Positions 1 to 10,478 of a DNA stretch of 64,000 nucleotides are shown here, piece after piece; position 1 is the first letter of the stretch, and each line of letters starts with the position of its first letter. A model generated the notes under the pieces. That model was not told the origin of the DNA, did not search any database, and worked only from the letters and a program-made list of their open reading frames with translations. The stretch is from Rhynchopus euleeides (taxonomy: Eukaryota; Euglenozoa; Diplonemea; Diplonemida; Diplonemidae). Position numbers and translations under genes: made by a program. Location of the stretch: the NCBI GenBank assembly GCA_963210315.1, contig OY723303.1, positions 1,674,001 to 1,738,000 of the forward strand, given 5' to 3'.

Positions 1-2
1 CA

Positions 3-2195
3 CCACCAACAGCTGCACCTGCTACACCTGCACCTGATACTGTTGCGCCTGCCACGCCTGCGCCTGAGACTGTCGCACCGTCAACACCGGCACCTGCCAC
101 ACCTGCACCTGTGACTGTTGCGCCTCAGACGCCTGCGCCTGGTACGTCTGCGCCGAAGACTGTTGCACCTTCAACACCTGCACCTGCCACGTCTGCACCG
201 AAGACCGCCGCGCCACCTACGCCCGCGCCCGCGACTGTCGCACCGTCGACATCTGCACCTGCCACGGGTGTACCTGCCACTGCTTCCCCACCGACAAACG
301 CACCCCCCACATCCGCACCACCCACCCCCACACCCGCAACTGCCGCACCACCAACACCAACATCTCCACGCCCGACACTTGCACCCCCGCCGGCAGCCCC
401 TGCCACAGGGCCGCCCACCACACCTGGCCCCGACACCACTGCCCCACCGACCCCCACTCCTGACCGCCCCACGCAGCCGCCCACAGCCCACCCCTCACAG
501 GCACCCGCCACCGCTGGGCCGCTGCCTGGGCTGGGCATGGCTGCCACGGCCCCGCCCGCCGCCACCCCCAGCAAGAAGGCTAAATCCATCAAAGCCACCG
601 CCTCCACCGTCGGCGGATCCGCCGGCGCCACCGTCGCAATCGCCTCCATCGTTGGCGGCGCCAGCGGCAGCAGCGCCCCCGGCAACATCCTGATTGCCGG
701 CGCCGTGGAATGCACCAGCGAAATCGACGACACACAGGACATGGAACTCCTCCTCCACCCACTCGGCTTCCGCATCGACGGCGTCCCTGCCGCGGGGGCG
801 GTTGTCGGCAACACGATGCTCTGGGTGGGTGTTGCTGGTGGGTTTACGCTTTGTGTGTATCTCCTGTGCCTCTGTGGGGTGGGGACGCGCACGAGGCCCC
901 CCGCCTCCGGCGCCCAGCCAACCGACTGGCAGAAGGCCGCCTCCCTGCTCCGCTACCCCTCGGTGCTCATCCCCGTCCCGCTGATGCTGTTCGCAGGCGC
1001 CATCCAGGCCTCCTTCGACATCATCTTCCACCCCCGATCCTCCACCGCCGTCAACTGCATCGGCTACCTCGGGCTTGCCGCCTGCGCCGCCTTCACCGCC
1101 CTGCTGTGGCGGGGCAGCGTGCCACCCCAGGCATCGCTGCACCCCATGCGTGGCCCCAGGGGCCGGGTCGCCGCCTTCTTCCTCGGCGTGCAGCAGTGGG
1201 TGCCCCACGAGGGGCACCCTCTGTACGTCGAGCAGCACGGCGTGGTGTTCGAATCCCACAGCGAGCTGCCCTGGCTCCGGGGGAAATACTTCATGCTGGA
1301 GCTGGCGGTCGTCGTCCCCACCGCCGCGGTTGCCAGCATCAACAGCGGGGACTTCCGGGTGTGCGCTGCAAAGGTGAGCAGGCTCGCCACCATCCTCGGC
1401 CTCCACAGCGCCTTCATCCTGTGGCAGCGCGTCTTCGCTGTGCCCTTCCTCACCGCAGCGGTGCTGCTGAACAACGCGCTGATGATCGTGGGCCTCTGCC
1501 TCCACGTCGTGGCTTACATCTCCCGCGACATGAAGCTGTGGACTGTCGCGGCGGGGCAGGGGTTTTTCGCAGCGGCGATGGTAGTCTGCCTCATCCGTGC
1601 TGTGTACGACCTCACGATGTTCGCACGCGATATGTACACCGGATACCGCGAGGCGGAAAGGCAGAAGCGTGAGGCAGAGGTGGCTGAAGGCGACGGCGCG
1701 TGGCCCGGAGGTCAGCGCCTGCTGGAGGAGGGCAGCGCCTGTGGGTCAGAAAGGGATGTGCTGGAGCTGTGCGACGTGGAGGCGCTGATGTCCGCGTCCT
1801 GCGTGTCGGAGAAAGGGGCGGCGGCTGCGGCGGCGGCGGGGCAGCAGCAGCAGCAGCAGGTGCACAGCCCCTCGTCCGACGAAGGGGGGTCGGGGTTCGG
1901 AGGGTCTGTCACCTGGGTGCGGACCCCCGGGCGGAGCGGGCGGACGCACTCGAGGTATCTGCAGCGCCCGGCGTCCGCCCTGTCCTCAGAGGAGGGAGGG
2001 TCGGGGGCCCTGCAGAGCAGCGTGCTGATGCGGCATGTGAATTCGTCGGTGAATCCGGCCTCACCCTCTGCCCAGAGGTATCTGTCTGTGGGTGCCGAGG
2101 CGGGTGCGGTGGGGTCTCCGACAACACCCTCTGTGCGGCCTACCCCGCGGCCCCGTAGACGGCAGATGTCTGGGGGATCTGTCGTGGTGATGTGA
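3..2195 (+). CDS. Thr/Pro-rich stalk, multi-pass membrane protein (5' end outside window)
   Basis: The frame is open from base 3, so the start codon lies upstream of the window. The first ~175 residues are an extended Thr/Pro/Ala stalk built of units like TPAPATSAP, probably extracellular and O-glycosylated. A Gly/Ala/Ser-rich stretch, a single Cys and an HPLG..VVGN motif follow, then about seven hydrophobic segments (roughly bases 800-880, 960-1030, 1060-1115, 1285-1345, 1380-1460, 1465-1525, 1540-1610). The cytoplasmic tail is Ser/Arg-rich with Ala and Gln runs near 1820-1860. It aligns in order with the product of 25445-28291 (Cys, HP.G, GN motif, then GEWV/QQWV before a membrane block), so the two are paralogs. 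A surface receptor or adhesin role is inference; no catalytic domain is visible. This architecture recalls bodonid surface proteins. The reading frame is secure, the function is unknown. Confidence 0.8.
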   Translation, partial: PPTAAPATPAPDTVAPATPAPETVAPSTPAPATPAPVTVAPQTPAPGTSAPKTVAPSTPAPATSAPKTAAPPTPAPATVAPSTSAPATGVPATASPPTNAPPTSAPPTPTPATAAPPTPTSPRPTLAPPPAAPATGPPTTPGPDTTAPPTPTPDRPTQPPTAHPSQAPATAGPLPGLGMAATAPPAATPSKKAKSIKATASTVGGSAGATVAIASIVGGASGSSAPGNILIAGAVECTSEIDDTQDMELLLHPLGFRIDGVPAAGAVVGNTMLWVGVAGGFTLCVYLLCLCGVGTRTRPPASGAQPTDWQKAASLLRYPSVLIPVPLMLFAGAIQASFDIIFHPRSSTAVNCIGYLGLAACAAFTALLWRGSVPPQASLHPMRGPRGRVAAFFLGVQQWVPHEGHPLYVEQHGVVFESHSELPWLRGKYFMLELAVVVPTAAVASINSGDFRVCAAKVSRLATILGLHSAFILWQRVFAVPFLTAAVLLNNALMIVGLCLHVVAYISRDMKLWTVAAGQGFFAAAMVVCLIRAVYDLTMFARDMYTGYREAERQKREAEVAEGDGAWPGGQRLLEEGSACGSERDVLELCDVEALMSASCVSEKGAAAAAAAGQQQQQQVHSPSSDEGGSGFGGSVTWVRTPGRSGRTHSRYLQRPASALSSEEGGSGALQSSVLMRHVNSSVNPASPSAQRYLSVGAEAGAVGSPTTPSVRPTPRPRRRQMSGGSVVVM

Positions 2196-3041
2196 AGAGG
2201 AGGCAAGGGGATGGGAGGGGCGGGGGGTGGGCGAGGAACGCGATGAGGCTCGGGTGGAAGCGTCCAATGCAACATTCACAGCATAGGGGCCAGGGTGTTT
2301 CTCGCAGCACTTCCTTTTTTTTTAAAAGCACACGACCTTCGCGCGGAAAGTGTCATTCAGCTCTGCCAAACGTGCTCTACACACCACCCCCTTCATCAGG
2401 CAAGTGGGTTTGTAAGTGTGTGGAAGCGTCAACGCATCAAACGAAGTATCAAACAGTAGAGAAAGAGCGGCAGAGTTGAAGTGACACTTTTGTTTGTAAC
2501 GCTTGATGCTCTTTTCGATGCGGTGTTGCCGTGGGGTCCAACCCCCCCCGCGGGCAAAAAAATGATCCCACATTTTTGTTTGCTGCGTGCTGTTGGGCCC
2601 GCTTCTGCACATCACATCAAGGTGGAATCCAGTACGTTTCCTGGAAACCTGCAAGAGTTCTGCCTCACGGTGTGGACCCTCGGGGCCACAACGCGATGCC
2701 AGCACGCTAACCCAAACTGCAAGACAAGAGTTTTGTGGAAATATGTGAGAATGGGCTGAACACGTCCCCTCTTTGGGGTGTGTCCCACACGGCCGGGCCT
2801 CAGTGCTCTTTCAAGCACCCCCCGGTGCCGCGGGGGGTGGCAGCGAAAGTGGGGGGGGGGTAGGGGGGGTCATAAGCCCGTACAAAACCAAAATTTTCGA
2901 CATACCATCAGAGCCGCCCTAATACCTGATCTGACCCGAAAATCCGACCCATACCCCCCCGGAAACTGTCTGGGGCCCACTTGTGACACCTGATACGCAC
3001 TTTTGTGATGATTTTTTGGGGTCCTAAAAAATGTACCTCAG
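2196..3041. other. Intergenic, no gene seen
   Basis: This is the 3' flank of the first gene. It has a T-run near 2311 and a G-run near 2851. Bases 2336-2415 share an ~80-bp diverged repeat with 61195-61278 (both contain GCTCTACACACCACC or a close variant followed by TCAGGCAA). No open frame here looks like a real protein. Confidence 0.5.
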
Positions 3042-3142
3042 TTTCGTACCTTGCCTTTGTACCTGAACCACTCCCGACCGCATTATTTCGTTCTTTGCAA
3101 GGGAAGGGTGTCACTACGCTCACTCAGCACGCCGAGCAACAC

Positions 3143-3730
3143 ATGCCGCGTGCCCAGGGCCTCGCAGAGGTGTCAGATGCTGCTGCAGAGGAGTACCTTG
3201 CTCGAAAGACGCTCGCCAAACGGGAGATGTGCGGGGTCTCGGCAGAGAGCGTTGTGGCAGACCTGCGTAAAAAGAAAACGGCACACGACATCGGTGAGGC
3301 GACATTATTTCGGGCGCTCCGTCGGGCTGGGTACGTAGGAGAGCGAGTGGGACGTGGTGACGACAGATATATGCAGTGGTGCATCAACTGCACGCACGTG
3401 CGGGAAAAGCGGCGTTCCTTGCTAGCCAAGAAAGATGTCACCTGCACTCCTACTCCTCCCACTCGTCCTGCTCCTACCCCCACACCAACTGATACGGGCA
3501 GTGAGAGTGATGGCAGCTCCAGAGCAGCAGATGATCTAGGAAGCAATGAGCGGGTCAGCCGGGCAGACTACCTCAGTCTGTACCGGAAGTACGAAGCGTT
3601 GCGGGCCCGCCACCACCGCCTCCAGGAGAGGACCCGAGGGTTGAGAGTAGGGTTGTACAACGCCAGGGGAGGGTATTCCCCTGGCGTTGAGACATCCGGC
3701 GACCTTGCGGTCGCACTGTGTGGGGGCTGA
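3143..3730 (+). CDS. Hypothetical protein inside TIR element
   Basis: A 195-codon frame starting at the first good ATG (MPRAQGLAEV). The N-terminal half is mixed Lys/Arg/Ala helical sequence with FRALRRAGYVGERVGRG, which could be a small DNA-binding helix-turn-helix. A CINC and a Thr/Pro-rich linker follow, then a Ser/Asp segment and a charged, possibly coiled-coil stretch (YRKYEALRARHHRLQERTR). The hairpin at 3659-3688 lies inside its last codons. A second frame, 3890-4159, ending in a basic KRQRTK tail, could be a downstream exon but lacks an ATG. The location between inverted repeats suggests transposon cargo. I do not recognise a family. Confidence 0.35.
   Translation: MPRAQGLAEVSDAAAEEYLARKTLAKREMCGVSAESVVADLRKKKTAHDIGEATLFRALRRAGYVGERVGRGDDRYMQWCINCTHVREKRRSLLAKKDVTCTPTPPTRPAPTPTPTDTGSESDGSSRAADDLGSNERVSRADYLSLYRKYEALRARHHRLQERTRGLRVGLYNARGGYSPGVETSGDLAVALCGG
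3659..3688. repeat. Perfect 12-bp stem hairpin
   Basis: AACGCCAGGGGA is followed by a 6-base loop and its exact inverted copy TCCCCTGGCGTT. It sits near the end of the 3143-3730 frame. It could be a structural element of the transposon or a terminator-like hairpin. Confidence 0.7.
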
Positions 3731-4200
3731 GTCGGCAGGCAGATGCCGATCCAATGACCTTGTTGAGTCCCCACATGGTACACTCTCATACGTGTTGTCG
3801 AGACTGCGTGGTGTGCATATCCTGCGGGGCGCAAATTACACAGTCATTACACAGCCACTTCGGCTCTCAGGGCGTACAATATCCCAATCGTGCCTTCACA
3901 GGCTAAGATCGACGAAGCAAAAGCATCTACAACGCTGCCTACTAATGCCGATGCAGCCTCCCAGGCGTACGAAGTACTCACAATGACCCATATGCGATCG
4001 AAGTACTACACCCAGAAGGTGGCTGAACTCATTCTGCTGACGCAACAACACAACATTCCCACTAATCAGGTCAAGGAAGACCTTGCCGAGGCACTGGGGA
4101 AGGCAACATGCGTGCCACCTGAGCCAGAACCACCGCAGAAAAGGCAAAGAACGAAATAATGCGGTCGGGAGTGGTTCAGGTACAAAGGCAAGGTACGAAA

Positions 4201-4400
4201 NNNNNNNNNNNNNNNNNNNNNNNNNNNNNNNNNNNNNNNNNNNNNNNNNNNNNNNNNNNNNNNNNNNNNNNNNNNNNNNNNNNNNNNNNNNNNNNNNNNN
4301 NNNNNNNNNNNNNNNNNNNNNNNNNNNNNNNNNNNNNNNNNNNNNNNNNNNNNNNNNNNNNNNNNNNNNNNNNNNNNNNNNNNNNNNNNNNNNNNNNNNN
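4201..4400. other. Assembly gap (200 N)
   Basis: Exactly 200 consecutive N. It adjoins the right TIR of the element beginning at 3042, as expected if a repeat broke the assembly. Confidence 0.99.
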
Positions 4401-4578
4401 GCTAAGCCCCGTTTTTCATAACAGTATCTTAAACACTGAAAAAGACTGAGAATGAAGCCACTGAATGGGCAAGGCGGTTTTTGCCTATGTTCAGTGCCTA
4501 TTTTCCCTTTCAAACCGTGGGAAAACACCCGAAAAGGGGTTATTTCCTCAATCACTCGCAGGAAGTCTGTCTCAGACG

Positions 4579-4671
4579 GCTGCAAGAGCAACTGTTGTGA
4601 TTCGCAGCAGTGCTGAACCAGAGAGAGTGTTCGCAGAGATGTCGTCCTGCGCTCGCTCTACTACCCCGTGA
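4579..4671 (+). pseudogene. Possible hAT transposase dimerisation-domain fragment
   Basis: The short frame contains SSAEPERVFAEM, which resembles the conserved SSA..ERVFS signature near the C-terminal dimerisation region of hAT transposases. The frame stops soon after, and no N-terminal catalytic part is visible upstream, where the assembly gap lies. If real it is a decayed remnant. The match rests on about a dozen residues, so it is tentative. Confidence 0.3.
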
Positions 4672-4907
4672 TCCCGCCACCGACAGCCAGTGTCCGTCTA
4701 CCCTCTCCTCGGAGTTCTCGACCAGATGTCGCCGCAGAGAGGACAGCACCCTTCGTCTCGTATTATTGCAGACTACTCGGTGCTGCAACTGCGCACGGAA
4801 GAGAGAAGCGCCTCGAATATGTTCTCCCCAAGTAGATCAGACACTCTTCTAGTTTAGCTTGGCTCAATCTGGGCACGGCCCAAAGCCAGGATAAGATATC
4901 ACTCATG

Positions 4908-5278
4908 CCTGGGACCCCCCGTGTATAAGTCCCCCTCCCTTACCCCCGTGTTTAAGTCCCCCCCTGGGGGTCTGGCAGGGGGGGACTTAAGCACAGGTGG
5001 ACCTAAACACGGGGGTGGGCCGGTCTGGAGGGTCATCAAGTGGCCGCGAGGCCACCTGGTGACCTCCAGGTGCTGTCAGAGTCGAAAAGGGGGGTGCCAA
5101 AAGTCCATCCGTACCAGAATAACCCCCTACGACGGAAGCGGAAGAGGTCTTCTTGGTCTCCACCGTGCCACCCCCGTGTTTAAGCCCCCCCTGCGTTTAG
5201 GTCCGCCCCCCCGTGTTTAAGTCTCCCCCGGCCGAAAATCGTCTCCAAGGGGGGGACTTAAACACGGGGGGTCCCAGG
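4908..5278. mobile_element. MITE, CCTGGGACC family, copy 1
   Basis: A 371-bp element bounded by CCTGGGACCCCCCGTGT and its inverted copy. Inside are several GTGTTTAAGTCCCCC subterminal motifs in both orientations. The whole sequence is repeated in inverted orientation at 45819-46182, where TA flanks both ends. No coding capacity. Confidence 0.85.
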
Positions 5279-5719
5279 TACATTTGACAGGCGAGGAATT
5301 GACAATCAGGCACTCCCTTGCCTTCAGTTGACACGTGCACCACATCGGGGTGTATCTGGGCGGGTCTTGATTCCTTGGAAAGGTTCTCGAGTCCCCTTTA
5401 CCGGATGGCCAGGGTCGGGCACAAAGACCCCCGGCAAAGTATGCCAGACCTTGTTGGGGTGTGCACAGAAAGCCAAGGGCCCAGAATGCTGTTTTCACCT
5501 GAAAACCCGACCTGGGCCCAGATTCTCAGGGTTGACGGCGGGCAACCGACAGACAGATATCTCGTCGATTTTTGTTGTCGTGAAAAGAACTGTCCAAACC
5601 CTTTTCATGGTGCCCAGGGTTTGCCAAAAAGACAAAAATGCGTGCTAACAAAATGTGAACCGAAAGTGTAGGCGCAATATATTGCGCCTTGGGACTTAAA
5701 GGGTTAATTCCGGAAATTA
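5279..5719. other. Spacer between two MITEs, no gene seen
   Basis: About 440 bases separate the CCTGGGACC and CCGTATACG elements. An open frame at 5318-5671 has no recognisable motif, and I do not call it a gene. Confidence 0.45.
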
Positions 5720-6049
5720 CCGTATACGTAAATATTATGGAACGTAAATATTATGGAACGGGCCCATTTTTGGCCGGTCCGTTCCATAATATTTACGTTC
5801 CAAAATATTTACAGGGCCAGTTGGGCCACTCGGTGGTGAGGACGGCTTGCGTCAGGAATCGCGCGAAAAGTGCACGAGTAGGTCTCGTCAGGGACTCTGT
5901 ACGCCGTCCGATCACCTGGTCCAAGTCCCCGAGTCGCAGAAAGCCCTGTAAATATTATGGAACGAAAAAAATCTGGAACGCCAACCCACCAGCGTTCCAT
6001 AATATTTACGTTCCATAATATTTACGTTCCAAAATATTTACGTATACGG
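5720..6049. mobile_element. TA-flanked MITE, CCGTATACG family, copy 1
   Basis: 330 bp, starting CCGTATACGTAAATATTATG and ending with the inverted sequence, flanked by TA on both sides (5718-5719, 6050-6051). Tandem TTCCATAATATTTACG motifs lie in both ends. A ~150-bp unique centre is conserved in all four window copies (also 19201, 46228, 52307). The TA target and lack of coding sequence point to a Tc1/mariner/pogo-mobilised MITE. Confidence 0.9.
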
Positions 6050-6368
6050 TAATTAAAATTAATCAGTCCTATTCGTGGTCATTTACCCCCCCCCCCCCCC
6101 TTTGGGTCGCCTGACCGGGGATTTTGGGAAAAGGGGGGTAATATAAGGGGGGGGGTAAATTAGGGGGTAAGGGGGGGGGGGGGGTAAATTACCATGTTTT
6201 GAGGTGGCCGGTTTTTTTGGGCGGGTTATTGAGAGGGGAGAGGGCGCCGGTGCAGACAGTCCGACATCTAGCGTCGGGTGCGTGCGTCCTTTCGGCCTGG
6301 GAGCTTGGGAGATGCACAACATGATCTAAGAGAGACAGGGTCTTCACAAAAAAATATGGGATCAGGGG

Positions 6369-6471
6369 GGCCTTCGCTACCAAGTGTGACTGAGTGAGAA
6401 AAAGTGAGCCACGGCCCACTTCCCCTCACTGACTGACGAGCTGTGACGAGCAGTGACTGGTAGCGAGGGCC
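6369..6471. repeat. Short foldback (GGGCCYTCGCTACC family), copy 1
   Basis: GGCCTTCGCTACCA and its near-inverted copy TGGTAGCGAGGGCC bound ~100 bases. Related copies are at 58344-58435 and 61773-61858. It lies between the protease stop codon and the left TIR of the 6064-9850 transposon. Confidence 0.7.
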
Positions 6472-6503
6472 CCCCAGGGGAGGGAAAGGTCTATGGTCGT
6501 GGC

Positions 6504-9467
6504 TCATGATGCATAGGAGCTGCGGGCCTCCGCTTGAAATGTGAGGTACGAATGCACGCTGCCTGCCCAGGACTGGGGGGGTGCGTTGTCGATGTACCAC
6601 TGCTTGCTGGGGAGCTCTGTGTTATTGTCAGGAACGATCAACTGCCGGAGCTGAATGGCCCACCATGCGCTGTAATACCCACAACGCCAAGAGTCGGTCT
6701 GGAGACCGGTTTTGATTGGCGGCAGGAGGACAGCCTCGCTGTCATCAGTGCACTGGGGAATCAACTCATGCAGGTAAGCAGAGGCTTCGTTCTTGAGGGT
6801 GTTTGTTCCAAATGAATCAACAAGCTGGTACTTGTTGTTGAAACACACACACAGAACCCAGTGATTACCTGCATGGGAAGATTTTTGCAGGTTCAACACA
6901 CAGCACCACCGCACGAACTTTTTCCCTGGAAGGGGGTCGAACTGAGGGTCGAAGTGGTCATAGGAAAAAGATCCGATGAACTTGACAGCAGACCGCACAG
7001 ACACGAGGTTGACAACAAAGTCAACATCTGACTGGGCCAGCCAGTAGCCCTCCCTGAACACGGTGATCCTCGCCTTTTTCTTCGCGTTCAGGCTCTCTGT
7101 GTATGTGACAAATGAGGGGATATTGGAAATATCACGTCATACCGTCCGGAGAAGCGCCCTCTGGGTCAGCTTTCCTCTTCGGGGGCGAGCGGGATCTCAC
7201 TCTCTCAGGCTCAGGCTCGGGCTTCGGGGGCGGACGGGGGCTCACCCTCTCAGGCGCAGGCTCAGGCTCAGGCTGGGCCTTCACGACAAATGCTTGCGGC
7301 AGAGCATTCATCTTTTCCTCCACCTCAGCGTTGTTCCTGGCAACCCGACTCTTTGCGAACGCAGTGCGAATCGAGGGCTGGCAAGACGGGGTGGAGGGCG
7401 GGGGCTTCTGCAGTTGCGAGGCAAGCTCCTGCAGGGCCTCGCTATTCTGCGATGCAAACTGCACGTAGTAGTCCTGGACACCTGCACCCCTGGCCTTCGG
7501 CTCGAACTCAACGGTGCCTGCCTTCACGGCCTGCAGCAGCTCCTCTGCCCCCAGCAAGTGGTGCAGCCCCAACCACTTTTGCAGGTACTTCCACATGTCG
7601 TGGACAGTACTGCAGTGGGCAGTCAATGTGGCCGCCAGGATCTCCGATGCCTCTCGCACCTGTGCCAGGTACGTGGAGGTATCCGGACACGAAGATTCGA
7701 CACGCGCGTTGAATTTCTCGACGAAGGAGGCATAGCCGTCAACCCTGAAGGTGCGGATGGCCTCTCTCTCTGCTGCAGATACCGGGCCGGGCTTCCTCTT
7801 CTCTGCCAATACCTCGTCAGTGTTGAGCGAGGTAAACTCCGCGGTGAACCCCGGGGCCTTCTTCTTCATGTGCGCCATGAAAGACGCATCATTTTCCCCG
7901 TTAAAGGGGAGGCTCCAGCCCCCCCAGAGGAAGGAGTTGGAGATTCCGGTGGAGGCTTCTGGTGACTTCGCTGCTTTCAAGTGGGCCGCTTTCACAAAGG
8001 CTGCACACCGCGAAGCGGTGGGGGCACGGAGGTGGTTGCCCTTGGTGGTGGCCTGTGCCTCCTCAGAGCTCGACCACAGGTCTGCAAACCCTTTGTACGT
8101 CCGGTTCACCCATTGGTGCAGCCACAAGTCGTTCGGCTGCCAGACCTGATATTTTTGTGATGGCGTTTGCGTTTGTTGTACACTGATGAAAAGCGAAGAA
8201 AAAGTTGAAAACCCAATTTGCATACCCCTGTTGAACCCGAAGGCCCGAAGAACACGAAGATGTTCTTCTTCGCCAGTGCATCCAACCACTTTTCGTCCTG
8301 GAACAAGTGGTGATTGTCGAGCAACAAGATGACAGGGGTCTGTTGCTCGACAAAAATTGACCCCAGGGAGTCGTCGCGGTTGGTGGCGTGCTGCCACCCA
8401 TCTTTCGACACACCGACGACGATATTGTCAGTATCGTCGGTGTCCACACCACACTCCCCGAGTTGCCGCTGCAGCAGGTTGGAGCAAATGCCCGATGCCC
8501 GCTTCAGGACAACCTGCCACGGACGCACCGTGCCGTCACTGCACGAGGTGGTCACGCAGGAAAATGCCTCTGCTGAGGCGTTGCGCGCCTTCCCCCGTGA
8601 CCTGCGCTCCGTGGCAGAAGCCCACTTTTGGGCGTCCTCGACAAAGCGGTGCTGCAAGGTCTGGTCGTGATTCCAGATGCACCCTTCGTCGAGGACGGCT
8701 GCCCTCCTCAGGGCCCACACACTGCACAAACGGGCTGCAAGTCCCTTCAAGACCTCGTCCATGTCGTACATGGTATGGTAGGAGGTGCCGAGCTTTTCCC
8801 ACCCGTTGCGGTGGAGCATCCTCCGGATATACGACCCGGTCAGCACATCTTCCCCGTTCGCCTCCTTCGCCCGATGCACTCCCTTCACCCCGAGGAGCTC
8901 CTCCACCTCATCGTCAGACAGATCTTCGAGAAGACCATCGAACACTACTGGGATGCGCTGAACTTGTGCTTCTTCAAGAACATCAAGGAAGATCTGCGCG
9001 ACCTGGCGCACCCCCACCCCCCCCTTTTCCTTTTGCACTTGAAGGAGGCGCTGCAGGATGGTACTCTCATACATGTGCCACCGCGCCTGGGGACCGGCAT
9101 GTAAAGTCTTGGAATCCCCACGACGCAAGCAGTGTGCGGCCTTCAGCTCCTCCCTTTTCTTGTACCAGTTTTGGGCGTTCTGGGTAGCATTCTCACGCTC
9201 TTTCTTCGACTTCGCCTGGGGGAAGAAAGCCGTGTGGATGGCCACCCATGAGCGGCTCTTCTTCTTCCCAGCCCTGATGTCCGCATCCTGCTGTTCGATT
9301 GCCGCAATGACCTTTAACTTCTGGGTTATGTTGAAGGCAGCGCCTGAAGCTGATGAGTGCTTCCCCGTCTTCTTGCCGGCCGTTCCACCAGAAGCACCAC
9401 CCAACGTACCGCTCGCCCGCCCAAGATCACCGAACTGAGCCCCTTGTGTACCTCCTTGCCGCCCCAA
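6504..9467 (-). CDS. DD35D (pogo/DDE_1-type) transposase fused to Ulp1/C48 cysteine protease domain
   Basis: Three exons are inferred: 9467-8226, 8145-7143 and 7096-6504 (945 codons). An 80-bp intron (GTATGC..CAG, phase 0) and a 46-bp intron (GTATGA..CAG, phase 1) restore frame. The N-terminus (residues 40-110) is Lys-rich and helical, probably DNA-binding. Catalytic Asp candidates are D268 (WNHDQT), D384 (LLLDNHH) and D420 (WQPND). The third appears only after removal of intron 1, giving DD35D. A Pro/Glu/Arg-rich linker follows (near 710-745). The C-terminal domain has H827 (NHWVL), D842 (LVDSF), Q881 and C887 (SWRCGYY), the order of Ulp1/SENP peptidases. No ATG opens the frame: 9467 is a TTG and the first in-frame ATG is at 9074, so the true start or a 5' exon is unresolved. 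The second intron is short; separate proteins are the alternative. Confidence 0.7.
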
Positions 9468-9475
9468 ATTTACCC

Positions 9476-9838
9476 TCCCTTTACCCCTCCACCAGACGGG
9501 GGGGTAAAGGGGGGGTAAATTTACCCCCCCCCCTTTACCCCCCCAACCTAAAGGCAGGGGGTAAATTTACCCCCCCTTTACCCCCCGTCTGGTGGAGGGG
9601 TAAAGGGGGGGTAAATTTACCCCCCCCCCCCCTTTACCCCCCCAACCTAAAGGCAGGGGGTAAATTTACCCCCCCTTTACCCCCCCACCTGGGGGGGTAA
9701 AGGGGGGGGGTAAATTTACCCCCCCCAGGCAAAGGGGGGGGGGTAAATTACCATATTTTTTTGGCCTGAACCCCAAATTTCCAAAAAAGGGGGTAATATA
9801 AGGGGGGGGGGGTAAATTTAGGGGGGGGTAAATTACCA
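9476..9838. repeat. Subterminal palindromic GGGGTAAATTTACCCC array
   Basis: At least eight copies of the palindrome core GGGTAAATTTACCC or its half-sites alternate with AACCTAAAGGCAGG or TCTGGTGGAGGGG spacers, just inside the right TIR of the pogo-like element. A shorter version (GGGGTAAATTACCAT) lies inside the left end (6130-6195). Such arrays usually serve as transposase binding sites. G-run lengths may be unreliable. Confidence 0.75.
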
Positions 9839-10478
9839 CGAATAGGACTGATTTTTCAAAAAATTAACTTTTCGGATAGCAAAAATTAATTTTCTGCCAT
9901 CTATGATGTGTGTGCCGGGGAGCGGGGGTGAGTTGTCGCACCGGGAACATCCCGTCCCCACAAAAATGCCGAGGCCCACGTTTCGTTGGCGGAGAGGCGT
10001 GACCAGCACCTGCATCGAACCCTCCCAGCCTTGGGGCAGGGGCGATGAGGTTGGCGGTACGCTCACCCCCATGATGGCTAGAAAGGCATTGCCAGCCCAA
10101 CTGCGACAGCAATGAGTCACCCAGCGCCCCCCACCCCCGCCTCGCCACCCAAGCGGAAGGCGGGTGGTCTGCCCCCCTGCCGCAGCCTCGGTGCGACCTG
10201 CATCACTACTGCCTGCTGCATGTTGGTTGGCTTCCGGGAGTAGTGGCCACCACGGCGCCACCGGCGGGGCCTGCGGTTGATTTTTTGTGTGCGCTCAATA
10301 AAAAAGTCGTCCGGATCTGTTATCACACAGTTGCTGGACAGGGGTGTATGCCAAGCGAGATGAGTGCGAAGTTCTTGTTCTTCTTTTTTACGATATGCAA
10401 GGGTCTTGTCACAGTGGAGAAAACGATAGTTGGCGCTTTTTGGGCGGCAAATCAAACGCACAATATGCATTGGGGGGC

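Larger units (their letters stand above)
3042..4200. mobile_element. TIR element, right end reaching an assembly gap
   Basis: The first ~57 bases (3042-3098, beginning TTTCGTACCTTGCC) recur as an exact inverted copy at 4144-4200, directly against the run of N. The true terminus may therefore lie inside the gap, and target duplications cannot be read. The interior carries an open frame (3143-3730), a perfect short hairpin (3659-3688) and a second open frame without a good ATG (3890-4159). No transposase signature was recognised, so it may be non-autonomous. Confidence 0.7.
6064..9850 (-). mobile_element. Pogo-like DNA transposon encoding transposase plus Ulp1-type protease
   Basis: The left end CAGTCCTATTCGTGGT is repeated inverted at the right end (...ACCACGAATAGGACTG, ending 9850). 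Both ends are followed inward by poly-G/GTAAATTTAC runs. The TIR resembles the published pogo type (CAGT..AATTCG). Immediate flanks read AT on each side rather than the canonical TA. The coding strand is minus. The interior holds a DDE transposase frame followed by a cysteine protease frame (see CDS) and, near the left end, a short foldback (6369-6471). Confidence 0.85.

Noticed and set aside
710-1672. 320-codon frame overlapping the first gene
   Set aside because: Arg/His/Pro-rich shadow; the overlapping frame has coherent membrane segments.
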